Assembly (NCBI GenBank): GCA_029641185.1
Contig: JAPWGK010000003.1
Span: 1,054,001 to 1,118,000, forward strand
Source of the DNA: Pseudofabraea citricarpa
Taxonomy: Eukaryota > Ascomycota > Leotiomycetes > Helotiales > Dermateaceae
Length of the DNA stretch: 64,000 nt
Reading direction: 5' to 3'
Shown: positions 1 to 11,129 of the stretch, one piece after another
How positions within the stretch are numbered: position 1 is the stretch's first letter
Layout of the letters: each line of letters begins with the position of its first letter
The notes under the pieces: model-generated
What the model was told of the DNA's origin: nothing
Database searches by the model: none
What the model saw: the letters and a program-made list of their open reading frames with translations, nothing else
Made by a program: the position numbers and the translations under genes

Positions 1-664
1 CGGAAGGGGTTGTCCGGTCCGTAGATGGCTTCCGTCGTAGCTACCAAGACTTCGTGACGAACCCAATCCCACAAGTCCACCGTCATCTTCCCCTCCAGCC
101 CCTCCATCGACGTTGCGAGCACCTCGACGGCCGCCCGGTTGATAGCATCGAGGCCAGCCCCCGACGCCAGCGCCGGATAGGTGGCCTTGAGAAAGCTGCC
201 AAAATACGAATCGTCTCCCGTGCAGTCGCGACTGATGACCTCGACGCCCGCCGAGCTCAAGCCCATGATATTGGCGGCGGCACGGGCCGGGATGGGCTCG
301 AAGGCGATAACTCGCTTCTGGCGTTGCAGCAGAGGCACGAGCGAGGGCGAGTTGATGACGTAGATACGGGAGCCAGGTAGGCGAAGAGTGTATATGGGCA
401 CGCCATGGTGTTTATTTCTACGTGTTCGGTTTGCATCATGTCTTTGCGGACGAGAAGAGGACAGAGATGGACGAACCTTAGTTGCACCATGAAATTGGTC
501 CGGTGCCGCAAGATACCCAGGATCGGAGTGAGGAACGGGATGGCGTCGCCAAGGATGGGCGGCTCGTTCTTGTCCTGGGTCCAGCACATGACGAGCCGGA
601 GGCTGGCATAGAGGGCAGCGAGCACGATGCCCGTGACGAGAAGGCCGATGGTAAAGTTCGCCAT
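1..664 (-). CDS. Cytochrome P450, N-terminal part (runs off the left edge)
   Basis: Exons read 664..477 and 417..1 (minus), with a 59-bp intron 476..418 (donor GTTCGT, acceptor GTAG). The start at 664 was chosen over an upstream in-frame ATG at 709 because the protein beginning MANFTIGLL then aligns residue for residue with the paralogous P450 at 5845. Both have an N-terminal membrane anchor, then PFL(T/S)PILG, an intron in the same codon, then PIYTLR(L/I)PG(S/T)R and ATT(E/D)A(I/V)YGP. This is the membrane-anchored N-terminal third of a microsomal P450; the ExxR and heme-Cys parts lie outside the window. The product is a haem monooxygenase of unknown substrate, probably in a secondary-metabolite pathway given the neighbouring P450s and ABC pump. 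The family is confident from the full-length paralog, the substrate is not known. Confidence 0.85.
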
Positions 665-709
665 GGTGACTGGCCTTCCTCGAGTCCCACTGGAACCTTC
701 ATATTTCAT

Positions 710-2978
710 ACTTTATGTACCTTGAAGCCTGCCTAGGTATATAAGTACCCCCCCGAGCACGATGCAGCCCAGTTCCAAGTTCCCCCCTCCCAGCTGAGTG
801 AGATGCAGAATCCCACTCGAGTACCGACGAACGCCCAAGGCTGATTTTATCCGGGATAACACACACCTAAGCGCCCTCCGTATTCATCCCAACGCTGGCC
901 GTCGGTCGAACGAAGCTGGCTACATGTTGGAAAGCCCTAGCGCTTACTTTACTAACAGCTTGGATAGATTAGTGTTTAGCTTTTATATATACCGAACGTC
1001 GTATATGGGTAAGAAATTAGTTGATTGGAATTAATCAAAGTTAGTGGTAGTCGCTTTGGAAGCTCACAAAATAAGAAGAGCGATTTATATCAAGTTGATG
1101 TAAAATGATTTTATACATGGTATTTACTATTTTATAGATAAGATAGCTGGCATATATTTTACACTCAAACTATTACGTAGACGTATATCAATTATATATT
1201 ACATCTAAAATACAGACCTCAAGTAGCAAACAAGTACTATAGATAGTGCATGTACCATTTGCCATCTAGGGCTATTTTCACAATTGCCGAGCTATTCTCT
1301 CGAGGTACATGTACAGCTTCTGACCAACAACCACAAGCACGAGCACAAGCACAACCCCCACCCCCACCTCCGATGATCCATATAGTAAGCACTAGTTTGG
1401 GGGCTCTTGAGCTGTTATGCTGTACTGTAGCTGGCTGCCTCGTACCGTACATGGCAAATGGGACCACGACATTCCCCTTCTGGAGAGCATGCTTATTGAT
1501 CCTGCTCCGCCCCCAACACGCAGGCGAGCTCAGCCCTGCACCCTGCACCCTGGCACCCCCGAGTGTGCCTCCGCCTCTGCCGCCTCGGCCCGTCAGGGCC
1601 CCCCATGCACCATCCATGTAGCACCCATGTAGCCCCCAAGCCCGGTCCAGCAAGCAGCCCCGGCGCCAAACGGTGGTGGTGTGGAATTGTCGAATGGTGG
1701 AATGTCTATCTGCACGTCAACGACGCAGTCATCAATGGCTGATTCGAGAGAGCGGCAGTTGTGATGACTGTATTGTACCGTCCAATAGCCCAGCGATTCC
1801 CATCTAGACCAACCCGCTACGTGGCTTTTTTTCGGGGCATCGTTATCTGAGTTTTTCCGTTGCGTCTGCTGCTTCTTGCAGGGTTGTGACCCCGGTATGT
1901 CGCCATGCATCGCTTGGGAGGGGATGGTTGGATGAACGGATAGATGGATGGATGGATGGGTGTTTGGGTGGGTGTCACAGTGGATGACCATGCTGATGCT
2001 GATGCTGATGCTGATGTTGGTACGACGGCTTGGATCCGATTCCAGAGGATGCGGGTGCGTACGAGGTAAGGTATCCTCTAGTACTGTACAGTAGTGTCAG
2101 CTCTTTTGTCGGTTTCCACCCACAAATCACGTCCCACTCCCACTGAATAAGGTTTGTCCAGTCTGACAGGAAATCCATCAATCCATACAGCCAGTAGGAC
2201 AGCATTTACCGAACGGCAAATCCTGTAGATACCCGTAGGACTTTGGCATTCTGTTGCTGCACCTGCCACGGTCGCTTGATTTTTTTCCGTCGCGACCATT
2301 GTCCTATCTCGTCTTGACGTCCGAAGTTCCAAGTATAGGTACCTACAGAAACCTACAGCAACATACAGCAGCATACAGCAACCTCCTGCACGTGCTATTT
2401 CGGTACCTTCGTTGGTACAGTAGTTGGAAGTACAATATGCAGAAACGAGTTGCATTGGTATTGGATGGCTCGGCACAAGAGAGGCGTAGCAGTCTTACTT
2501 GCATTTCCAGACCCCACTCAGCGACGTGGTTGGTAGAGTGTGAGCCTGCGACAATACACTAACCATTCACACATTCAGCTTGAACGTATACTGAGTAATG
2601 AGTTAGCTTCGACGAGGGAGGATCGGCAATTCCCCCGCCCTTATCGTCTTCCTGTAGGTGTCACGACACCCTCCTCCTTCCTAAATCCCTATAGCCCTTA
2701 TCCTTTTCCCGATTATTAGCACTGCCCGGCCCTGTGCTCCCTGTAACCCTCTTCTTCTTTTCCCTCTGTCTTTTTTTAGCTTCATGGGATGTAGCTATAG
2801 CAGAGGGTAGCTAGAACCTTAAATATACCTATCTACCTTGGGTAGTATTATCTTGTTACCGCTTACTATACTCTTGTTATAAGTCTGGGTAGAGGTTCCG
2901 CAACTTTGGTTCCTCTCTCTCGTATTCTTTCCTACTAACTCCCCGCCAAGTAGAGTCTGAAAGACCTCAGCAGTAAAC
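710..2978. other. Intergenic region with microsatellites, shared 5' region of two divergent genes
   Basis: No convincing gene. It separates the divergent P450 (minus) and membrane-protein gene (plus). The part at about 960-1240 is AT-rich. Simple repeats occur at 1941-1960 (GGAT units) and 1991-2015 (GCTGAT units). The short open frames here do not agree with each other, follow the microsatellites (one reads as alternating His-Gln) and show no family features. The stretch 2590-2978 is pyrimidine-rich and is the likely promoter and 5' UTR of the gene starting at 2979. Confidence 0.6.
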
Positions 2979-4445
2979 ATGGCTTCCACAGCAGCAGACA
3001 TGCCTACCTCGGAGAATGGAGTCCTCAGTACGACTAGCGAGTTGATGTCGCTGGATGCCTTCTATGTAAGTTCTCTGTCCTCTACTGCCCTACTTGGGGG
3101 AATGATATTATCAACAAAGGCTGACTGGACTTTTTCTTCGTGCAACAGGGCATTGTCTGGGGATTCTTCGGACTATGTGTCGTTGTCTTCGCTGGCCGCC
3201 TCTGGATCCGATGGATCTCCTTGCGCAAGTTCCTCAGGGAGGACTATCTCATGTTCTTCGTGTTATGTCTCCAGCTAGGAACCTGTATCGTATGTCAGCT
3301 CCGTCTGCGCTACGTCTACATGATGGAGGAGGTCGGCAACGGGCTGAGAATGCCCCCGCCGACTTTCCTTCAAGACGTGCCAAAAGGACTTCGTGGGCTT
3401 TTGGCTTCGCAGGTCCTTACTGCTGTCGGCCTTTGGGGTGTCAAATTCAACTTCCTCCTGTTCTTCTACCGCATTTTTTGCTCGACGAAGCGCCTGTACA
3501 GGAATATCTGGTGGGCCGTGGTCGTCATCACCATCCTGTGCTTTGGTGCTTTCGTTGGCATGTTTTCCTACAAATGCGTGGCTAGCGATGTCGAGATAAT
3601 TCTGAGCGAATGTACCCGGCCATCTGCTATCCGTCTCGAGTGGATCCAGGTCCAAACGACGTCTGCCATCGACGCGTTTAACGATGTGTTGAGTACGATG
3701 CTCTCTCCTTGTGGCTTTGCAGCTTCTTGAAACTTGAACTAACCATGTCCACAATGTAGTCATACTCTTCCCCATCGCGATCCTATGGAGAGTGAAGATC
3801 AGCTTCAAGAAGAAGGTGTATTTGTCATCCATGTTCATGCTCACACTTTTTACTGTGGCCATGGCCATCATTCGCGGAACCATCAGCTACGGCCGAGTCG
3901 CCAGTGATTATTCGCAGTCCCAGAACATCTCGTGGATCTGGTTTTGGCTGCAGATGGAGTTGATCGTCTGTGAGTAGTGCCACTAGTTTTCCTGTTTCGT
4001 TTTCATCGTGCTGACTGACACTTTTCGCGCAGCCTTCCTCATTGCTTGTCTCGTCTCCTTCCCAGCCCTCTTCACACAGACGAGGAAGAAGAGAACGGCT
4101 GCCACTGCTGCTGCGGCGAACGATCGCCACAAGCCGCACACGTTTGGCAGCTCGCGACAGGGAGGAAAAGACAAGGGCCGCAATCTCTACGATAGCATCG
4201 TGGACACGTGCATCGAGTTGGAAGGCGCGACAGTGGCGGATCGATCCGAGCTGGAGGGCACCTCGCGCACATTTACCGAGTTGCAAGACAGCACGCGCAC
4301 GGAAGTATCGTTCACCAATTCCTCCCGTGAGCGTCTAGATAGGAATTACTTGAACGAGGAGGGCTGGGTGGACAACCGTGTCGTTACCGAGAAGAAGGTT
4401 GATAACCGTGCCGACTCCGTGCTCGATTCCAGGCCAGGAACGTGA
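2979..4445 (+). CDS. Pth11-like / fungal rhodopsin-domain integral membrane protein
   Basis: Exons 2979..3065, 3149..3692, 3760..3969 and 4033..4445 give 417 residues. After a short polar N-terminus there are about seven hydrophobic helices, then a charged cytoplasmic tail of roughly 140 residues rich in Arg, Lys, Asp and Glu. The helix-6 region reads DAFNDVLIILFPIAILWRVKI, which matches the conserved D-x-(4)-LP-(I)-x-LW motif of the fungal rhodopsin-domain (SAT4/Pth11-related) family. Members sit in the plasma membrane and are thought to act as non-canonical receptors or sensors; only a few (Magnaporthe Pth11) have a proven role. The donor at 3693 (GTACGA) was chosen because it gives this motif in frame. 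It lies between two paralogous P450 genes, so it may sense or handle a compound linked to them; that is inference. Confidence 0.85.
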
Positions 4446-5844
4446 TATTCCACCTGACGGGCTTGTTTTTGGATTCATAGGGAAATTGTTGTTGGAGTTG
4501 GGAAATTTCATATACGACGGCACGATGTACATCGAATTAAGTAGGGGAGTATTTTTCTGGTTGTGGATATACTGCCCAGCTGGTTCGGGGGAAAAGATTT
4601 ACGGCCTGATATTAGCATGGCATGACTTGGAGGGTTCTGTCTAAAGCATCAGAAATTTCATCTCTCTACACGTAGCATCCAAATTATATTTCATTCTCTG
4701 ATGAAGTTAAAATTTGAATTCACAGGACGTGACTTCTGAACGTTGAATTAAAGCTGGCACTTGAGAAGCTAAATGGAAGCATGGGCTTCGGAGTGGCATG
4801 CGTTCCTTCACGTGGATCTGCTTCATCGGGCAGACCGCCTGGCAGAATGTTTCAGGTAAGTATTATTATTCGCCAATTTAATCACGTCGTGCTTACTGTT
4901 GGTATTTTGCCCGTTGGAGTAATTTTAACTGATTATCAATTTACCAACACCTCAGCAATTTGATGAATTTGATATTGCAGTTGGAGAAAAGGTGCACATG
5001 CCTCGTTGCTTGTGTGTTGGGTCCAACTCAGGTGTGCTTTCTCGGATACAGTCATGGGGTAGATCATCTCCAGAGATAGATTAGACAGAGACACGAATTC
5101 CGAGCTGGCGAGGATCCTACATGTCCAACGTCAGATTGACCAGACCAGACCAGACCAGACCACGCACTTGTGACATTACACAGAGACAGTACTGCGCCAC
5201 AGGGTTTTCGTGCATCGCATCGCATTGCATCGCCGGGCAGGGCAGGGCAGGCTCTCAGTGCTGCTGCCTACCTGCAGTTGCTAACTGTTAACTGCCAACC
5301 GCCAACCAACAGACCACTGGTTCCGGAGCGTGGTACTGGAGCTGAGGTCAAATCTGGATATAACGTTCAATATCACTCTGACACCCTGCTCTGCATGGGC
5401 TCATCGTACAGTACATTGGATGCTGGATGTTGGATCATGGATGCAAGCAGCAGGAAAGGGCCCCGGCTAAATTCTCGGCGCTATGCATCTGGCCCCCAAA
5501 CTGGCAGTGATGGCCTGACCAGTGACATTATCCGCAATGCAATGCAATTAACAGACCACGGGCATGGGAAGAGCCATGGCAAGAGCCTCGCGACTTGCAG
5601 TTTCCCCTTTGGGCTAGACCGTGAATTGTTTATTCTTACCCCAGCCCCAGCATCAGCCAGCCTTCCCGGTTCCTGCCAATGCGGAGATCTCGACCTGACC
5701 TGACCCGACCCGACCCTTACTTGACACCAGCAACAAACGACCAAAAATCCTAAATTTGAGCACTTGAAGTTCAGAAGTCACCACTTCATCACCAGCCCAT
5801 CGTGACTTGTTTTTATCTGCCAATTCAGTTTTGCGGCCTTCAAC
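4446..5844. other. Intergenic region with low-complexity tracts
   Basis: No supportable gene. The first 500 bp are AT-rich. Short tandem repeats lie at about 5138-5162 (CAGAC/GACCA units) and at about 5209-5250 (CGCAT units, then GGGCA units). A 177-codon open frame at 5170-5703 has low-complexity composition, no domain features and no splice-consistent extension, so it is not called. The last 150 bp before 5845 form the promoter and leader of the P450 gene. Confidence 0.55.
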
Positions 5845-7514
5845 ATGACGAACCCAGTAGTTGTGACGGCCGTGGGTGGGATCGCAGCAACCTATGTCTT
5901 CCTTTGGGGGCTCTTGCACCTCACTCAAGACAGCAAAGAGCCTCCAGTTGTCTCCAGCACAATTCCATTCCTCAGTCCCATACTTGGAATGATACGATGG
6001 AGCATGAACTTCTACGCACACATGAGGTGAGTAGTTTCCCTGCCCCGTCTTAGAAATCTGCACACAATCCCAAAGTGACCCCAATAACACTGCTCCCAGG
6101 GAAAAGCATCGGGACTTGCCCATATACACTCTCAGGATCCCTGGAACCCGTATCTACGTCATCAATTCATTGGATCTTATTCCAGTAGTGCAGCGTCAAT
6201 GGCGCACGCTGATATTTGCACCCATCCAAGTCAAGGCAGCAAAGGCAGCCATGGGCGCGAGCAAAGATGCAATTGGCGTTCTTGAGCAAGACCTGATTAC
6301 CGAACATGGTTTCGTGAACGGCATGGTGAAAGCAACCCATCCCACCATGAGCAACGGCCCATCACTAGACGCCCTGAACACCAAGTCATTCGAAATCTTT
6401 GACGAAGCTCTGCAACAGTTTACTGGTCCGATCACCGTCAATATGTTCGAGTGGATCGGTAAACAGATCATGCGCGCCACTACAGATGCGGTATATGGAC
6501 CTTTCAATCCTATGCGAGAGGCTCAAAATCTCGAAGCTTGGCAGTAAGTATTCACTTATTTCTGCGGAAATAATCACAGGACGCCATGCGCTAACTTTCC
6601 CTGCCAGCACGTATCACCCAGCGCTTATGTTCATGATGTTGGATGTTTTGCCACAAAACACTTTCTTCAAGGCGGCTGTGAAGGCCCGCGAGCAGATCAT
6701 CAGAAGCTTTGCAAAGTATTACGCCGATGGTAGCTACAAGCAAGGATCAGCCTACATCCAGCAGTTTGTAGGACACTGCATTGATCAGAAAATCCCTGAA
6801 GACGATATCCCAAGGTTTTTACTCGGTACTGTCTTTAACAATGTCGCCAATACCATTCCCTCTGCATTCTGGGTGCTGTACCGCATCTTCAGCGATCCAG
6901 TTGTCCTGGAAGAGTGCCAGAATGAAGTTCGCCAGGCTGTCCAGGACGACCAAAGTGGGACCTCTACAATCGATCTCAGCTTCGTTCTTAACTCGTGTCC
7001 GATCCTACTCTCCACTTACCACGAGGTTTTCCGCTACCACGGTATGGCCAACTCTGTCCGTGTTGTATCGGAAGATCATATGCTGGATAATAAATACCTA
7101 CTCAAGAAAGGTGGTCTGATCATGATGTCAGCCAGAGCTCAGCATAGCAACCCAGCTGTTTGGGGAGAGAATGTGGATGAATTCTACCACAAGCGGTTCC
7201 TCAAACAGCAGAGTGCCAGCCGGCGTGTTGCCTTCCGTGGATTTGGAGGAGGCGTGACGCTATGCCCAGGACGTCACTTTGCCACGAGCGAGATCTTGCT
7301 ACTAGCGACTTTGCTGCTCCTGCGTTTTGATGTCCGACCCAAAAACGGCCCTTGGGTCCTCCCGTCAACTGCTAAGTCCTCACAAGCTGAAGCTATGGAG
7401 CAGCCTGACGATGATATTGAGATTGAACTCGTGCCCCGACCTGAGGCCAGTAACAAAACTTGGAAGATCGCCTTCTCGGGACGGAGAGATGCTGAGCTTT
7501 TAGTACAGAAATGA
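5845..7514 (+). CDS. Cytochrome P450 monooxygenase
   Basis: Exons 5845..6026, 6100..6543 and 6608..7514 give 510 residues, the normal length of a fungal microsomal P450. Residues about 5-25 form the membrane anchor. The K-helix ExxR is E348-V-F-R351, followed by a PERF-like FYHKRF. The heme-binding loop is FGGGVTLCPGRHFA, with the axial thiolate at Cys428. The FGGGxxxCPGRHFA form is common in fungal P450s that annotation tools label CYP7/CYP8-like (sterol or bile-acid hydroxylase-like); that label does not establish a substrate. It is paralogous to the truncated P450 at the left edge, with the same first-intron position. It converges with the P450 at 7895 (380 bp between stops). Role: NADPH-P450 reductase-dependent oxygenation of an unknown lipophilic compound at the ER. 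Confidence 0.93.
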
Positions 7515-7894
7515 GAGTACTAAGTGGATGGTACTTGTTTCCAACTAGTTCGAGCGTCACGAATTCCTTGACTTGTGACCTAAGTTTCTGATGCAACGCT
7601 TCACATGACGTCGAGGGCAGTTATATAGAACCATTGTATATGTTCAGGTGTCTGTGTAGTGTAATAGTAAAAATCAAAATAATATGTCGCGTAATTGTGT
7701 ATTTCACGAACACTTCTCACTTTTTAGTTATACTGTATGTAGGTGATAATGATCATGTTATAATCTAGGCGCTCGAAGGAGTGAATGTATACATAATCTG
7801 AATACAAGGCGCAATGCATTGCGCACACGCATGTTTTATATAGATAGAAAATTATAGGCTCATATGCTGTCTTCCAACCTTCACACCTATCTAC

Positions 7895-9997
7895 CTACAC
7901 GGCTCTCTTTCTGATCCTGAAAGGTGTGGCGTACTTCGGCTGGTTCACGCCCAAGCCGTACCGCCACGGGTTCACAACCAACGACTCCACCTGCGGCTCA
8001 ATGTCGAAGTCCATCAGCAGGTAGGCGAGCGAGGCCAGGATGGCGTTCTTAGCCAGGAATCGGCCGAGGCAGATACCGGCTCCGCCTGAGAGATGTTAGC
8101 GACGAAAGAAAGAAAGAGATGATATATGCGTATACATACCACCATACGGAAACCAAGAGCCCTCGGTGCCATCCATACAGAAATACGGCTCGTCGTCACT
8201 CGCATAAACGGCGCCCTTGGGCCGCGAGTACGGCGTATCCCTCACCGCCGGGTTGACGGGCCCACTGGCGGCGTCCCGCGGGTCGACGATGAAGCGGTCG
8301 GGCCAGAAATCCGTCACTGGATGGAGGCCGTCGCGCGTGTTCCAGAAGCCCGCGTCCATGTGGGCCAGGCCGCTGTTCAGCACGCCGATGGAGCCCCGCG
8401 GGAACAGCCAGCGGCCCACTTGCAGGTCGGTCCGCTCCGGCGCGCTCACCAGGAAGTGCGCCATCCCGTGCAGCCGCAGGATCTCGGCGTAGATGGAACA
8501 GAGCAGCGCGTCGCTGTACAGCAGTTTGGGGTCCAGCACTTCTGAGATGGGCTTGTCGTTGTTTGGGTTGTTGTCGTTGCGGATCTGGTCGGTCCCGAGG
8601 GTTTTGCTCAGACTGGAACGGACCCGTGAGAGGAGAGCTGCGTCGGTTATGATATGGTACGCTGCCATGAATGTCGTGGCTACGACGTTGCTGGTTGATC
8701 TGTTGTCAGAGGATTGGGTTAGCCTCTTGAGCCCCTTAAACTTCACTCGGTTCTTGTCCAGTCACTCCTACACAAGTATACAGTCACAAGGAAAGGAATT
8801 CCCACTCACCCCCAGGAATGGCCCACGTCCAAACTGGCAATCGCCCGGTCGTCGTGCTCTTTGACCGTGGGCAGCGTCTCCTGCCGGAATCTGCTGAGGC
8901 TAGAACCCCACACGGGGTCGCCATCGCCATCCTCGTCCATGGCCGACGGATCAAAATGCTCCCGGGCGTAACTATACCAATCCGTCAGGTTCTTGATCAT
9001 CCTGTCACGCGCTCGAAAGGGTTCCGGGACGAGGAATCTTGGAATCTGCCTGGAGAACCACGGGATGCCAGCGTCGAGCTTCCACAGGTCGTCCATGTAG
9101 CCCGGGCTCAGACGCAGCAGGGTCGGGCCAAAGTGCGCCTCGATCATGGCGGTGCCTGACGTATGCTGGATGAAGTGGAACATATCATCGACCTGGACCC
9201 ATCCGTCGGTGGACGAGCTCTGCGTGGGGATCCTGCCATTGTCGTAGACCTGCAGCCTCTTGGAGAACGACTCGATATATCGCCGCGAGTTGGGTCCCAG
9301 ACCGGGCCCCGTCAGTCCTTGCAGGAGCCCCTTGTGTGTCGCGTGGAAGGACCGCCCGTTGGCGGGCACGTTGGACTCGGCGTGTGGCTTGATGCCCGAC
9401 CCGGAGTTGTCTGCCCGGTACACTTGCACCGTCCTCTCCGGCATGCCAAAGAACCGCTGGATGGCAAACGTGTAGACCGGGATCGGGCTGCCCACGTTGG
9501 GGTTCTTGAATATCCGCTTGATGGTCTCGCGGTCTTGGAACAGGTAGATCTGGTAGTTGGGCAGGATGGAGATGCGCGCCGCTCCCACGTAGCTCCTGTG
9601 CTTGCTGTTAGAATCTTTGCTTTTCTCTTTTTTTTTTTTTCCTTCTTGTCTTATTCCAGGAAGTAGAAGAAGAAGAAAATGTAGTAATTGTAGGCACTTA
9701 CGTGGCGCGACGTATGAATTTCCTATTGTCCCATGCGAAGGAGACAAGACTGCCTAGGAAAGGAATGAAGGAGGGATAGACGGGTGGCAGTTCTGCGACC
9801 TTCACATCGCTCGAGAGCCCATTTCGATCCGTGTGGTAGTAGCGGTATGAGGTTCGCACATAATTGAGAGCGAGCAGAAGAGATAGTACGAAGGTCAACA
9901 TCCACACGCCTCGGCTGGAGCTTGGGTTCAAAGCAGAGACCAGCTCAGATGTGAGCGGTCCCTGGGGTTGAAGAGTCGACTCATTGTACAGATTCAT
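7895..9997 (-). CDS. Cytochrome P450 monooxygenase, long N-terminus
   Basis: Exons (minus) 9997..9702, 9604..8810, 8699..8140 and 8085..7895 give 613 residues, about 90 more than usual. The extra length is partly an N-terminal polar stretch before the anchor helix (about residues 32-50) and partly polar insertions. The K-helix ExxR is E436-I-L-R439. The heme loop FPYGGGAGICLGRFLAKN is assembled across the last intron (54 bp, 8139..8086), with Cys556 as thiolate ligand. The third intron boundary falls inside this motif, which fixes the splice sites. It is not a close paralog of the P450 at 5845: the heme loop differs and no intron position is shared. It is divergent from the PDR transporter at 11130, so the two may share a promoter. 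Substrate unknown. Confidence 0.92.
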
Positions 9998-11129
9998 GTT
10001 GAAGAATGTTGGTGGTCGTCACTGACCATGCACAATATATGCTGGCTGAACTTTCTTTCTTTCTTCCAGGTATATGGGAGTGAAGAAGCAAAAAGTACCA
10101 AGCCGTTGCCGCAGACTTATATACGAGGTGTAACAGGCAAGGATGAGAGGGTGGGCATTTTTACAGTACGTCTCTTCAGTTCAGCTCTCCGGCCCTTAAA
10201 ACCAACAGCTTGAAATACACAGATAAATATAAAAATGCAAAAGGTAAGGCAGCTGCCGATTGTTGCTCCGTCAAGGCTCACTCGGTCCTTTGGGTGCATG
10301 CAAGAGTTGCATGTATAACCAGCTTCAATGCCCAAAGAAGCATAGCATAGGCTAAAGACGCAGGTAAGATACTACCCCTCCCCCCTCCCCCCCCCCTCCT
10401 CGTACTTACCGAGCTTGCTCATGCAGCTTATTCTATCACTGCAGATCTCCTATCACCCATGTCTTCCGTCCATGTCAGCTGCAGATAAGCGCGTACGAGA
10501 TCCATTTAAATGCCTTCCGGGGGTCTTGTCGCTTGGGGAAAGCAGTGCCGGGACTTGATTTGCTACCGCAATTGTGGTCCCCTGACATTAACCGAACAGC
10601 TCTGCCGGGGCTCTTTCCAAGGCTGATGATGGGCGATGGCTGATGGTTGTGCGGCTTTGATTATGCCGTTCTTTAAGACTCATTTGGGGGGGAGGGGGTT
10701 GCATGTTACATGCCATAAGGTACGCTATGTCTCCACCTTTTCTCAGCAGCGTTGGCTATCACTGATTAATGGCTTTCTGATTGGTGCAACCAAATGGCAT
10801 CATATGTCGCTCGCCAAAAAAGATATCATATTATTAAATTACCTCGCGAGCGGCGTTGGGGGAATAAAAATACCGTATTTTCTTGGCTCCTCAGCCCCCA
10901 ACGTCCATAGGCTGGCTGTATGTGGTGTGGTTTGCTTGCCCGTTGCAGAGGGAGGTACAGGAGACACGCTATTGTTCTATGACATACAGCCCTATTGGAA
11001 CGGGCCACAGTACAGTCTTCCCCCCTTCATCCCGGTATCGAAGAACATTGAACGTCCCATTACTTGCCATCTTTACCTCCGTGGACCTCACCAAGTTCGT
11101 CAATTCCCCCGTTCCTTGAGTCGGTCGAG
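9998..11129. promoter_or_regulatory. Bidirectional intergenic region between P450 and ABC transporter genes
   Basis: About 1.1 kb between divergent start codons (9997 minus, 11130 plus). It contains a cytosine-rich tract at about 10374-10400, with runs of up to ten C, and an AT-rich stretch with ATATCATATTATTAAA at about 10823-10840. A short open frame at 10636-11133 overlaps the ABC transporter start in another frame and has no coding features. The arrangement (P450 and efflux pump facing away from one control region) is typical of co-regulated detoxification or metabolite-export pairs, but no specific binding site is recognised. Confidence 0.5.

Noticed and set aside
1237..2562. Overlapping open frames of 70-138 codons on both strands
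   Set aside because: They are low-complexity, overlap on both strands, follow microsatellites and contain no recognisable domain or consistent splice sites.
3275..3883. 202-codon minus-strand frame
   Set aside because: It is the antisense shadow of the Pth11-like gene, whose sense frame has membrane helices and family motifs.
5170..5703. 177-codon frame upstream of the P450
   Set aside because: Composition follows simple repeats (GGGCA, CGCAT), there is no domain and it is not continued by splicing.
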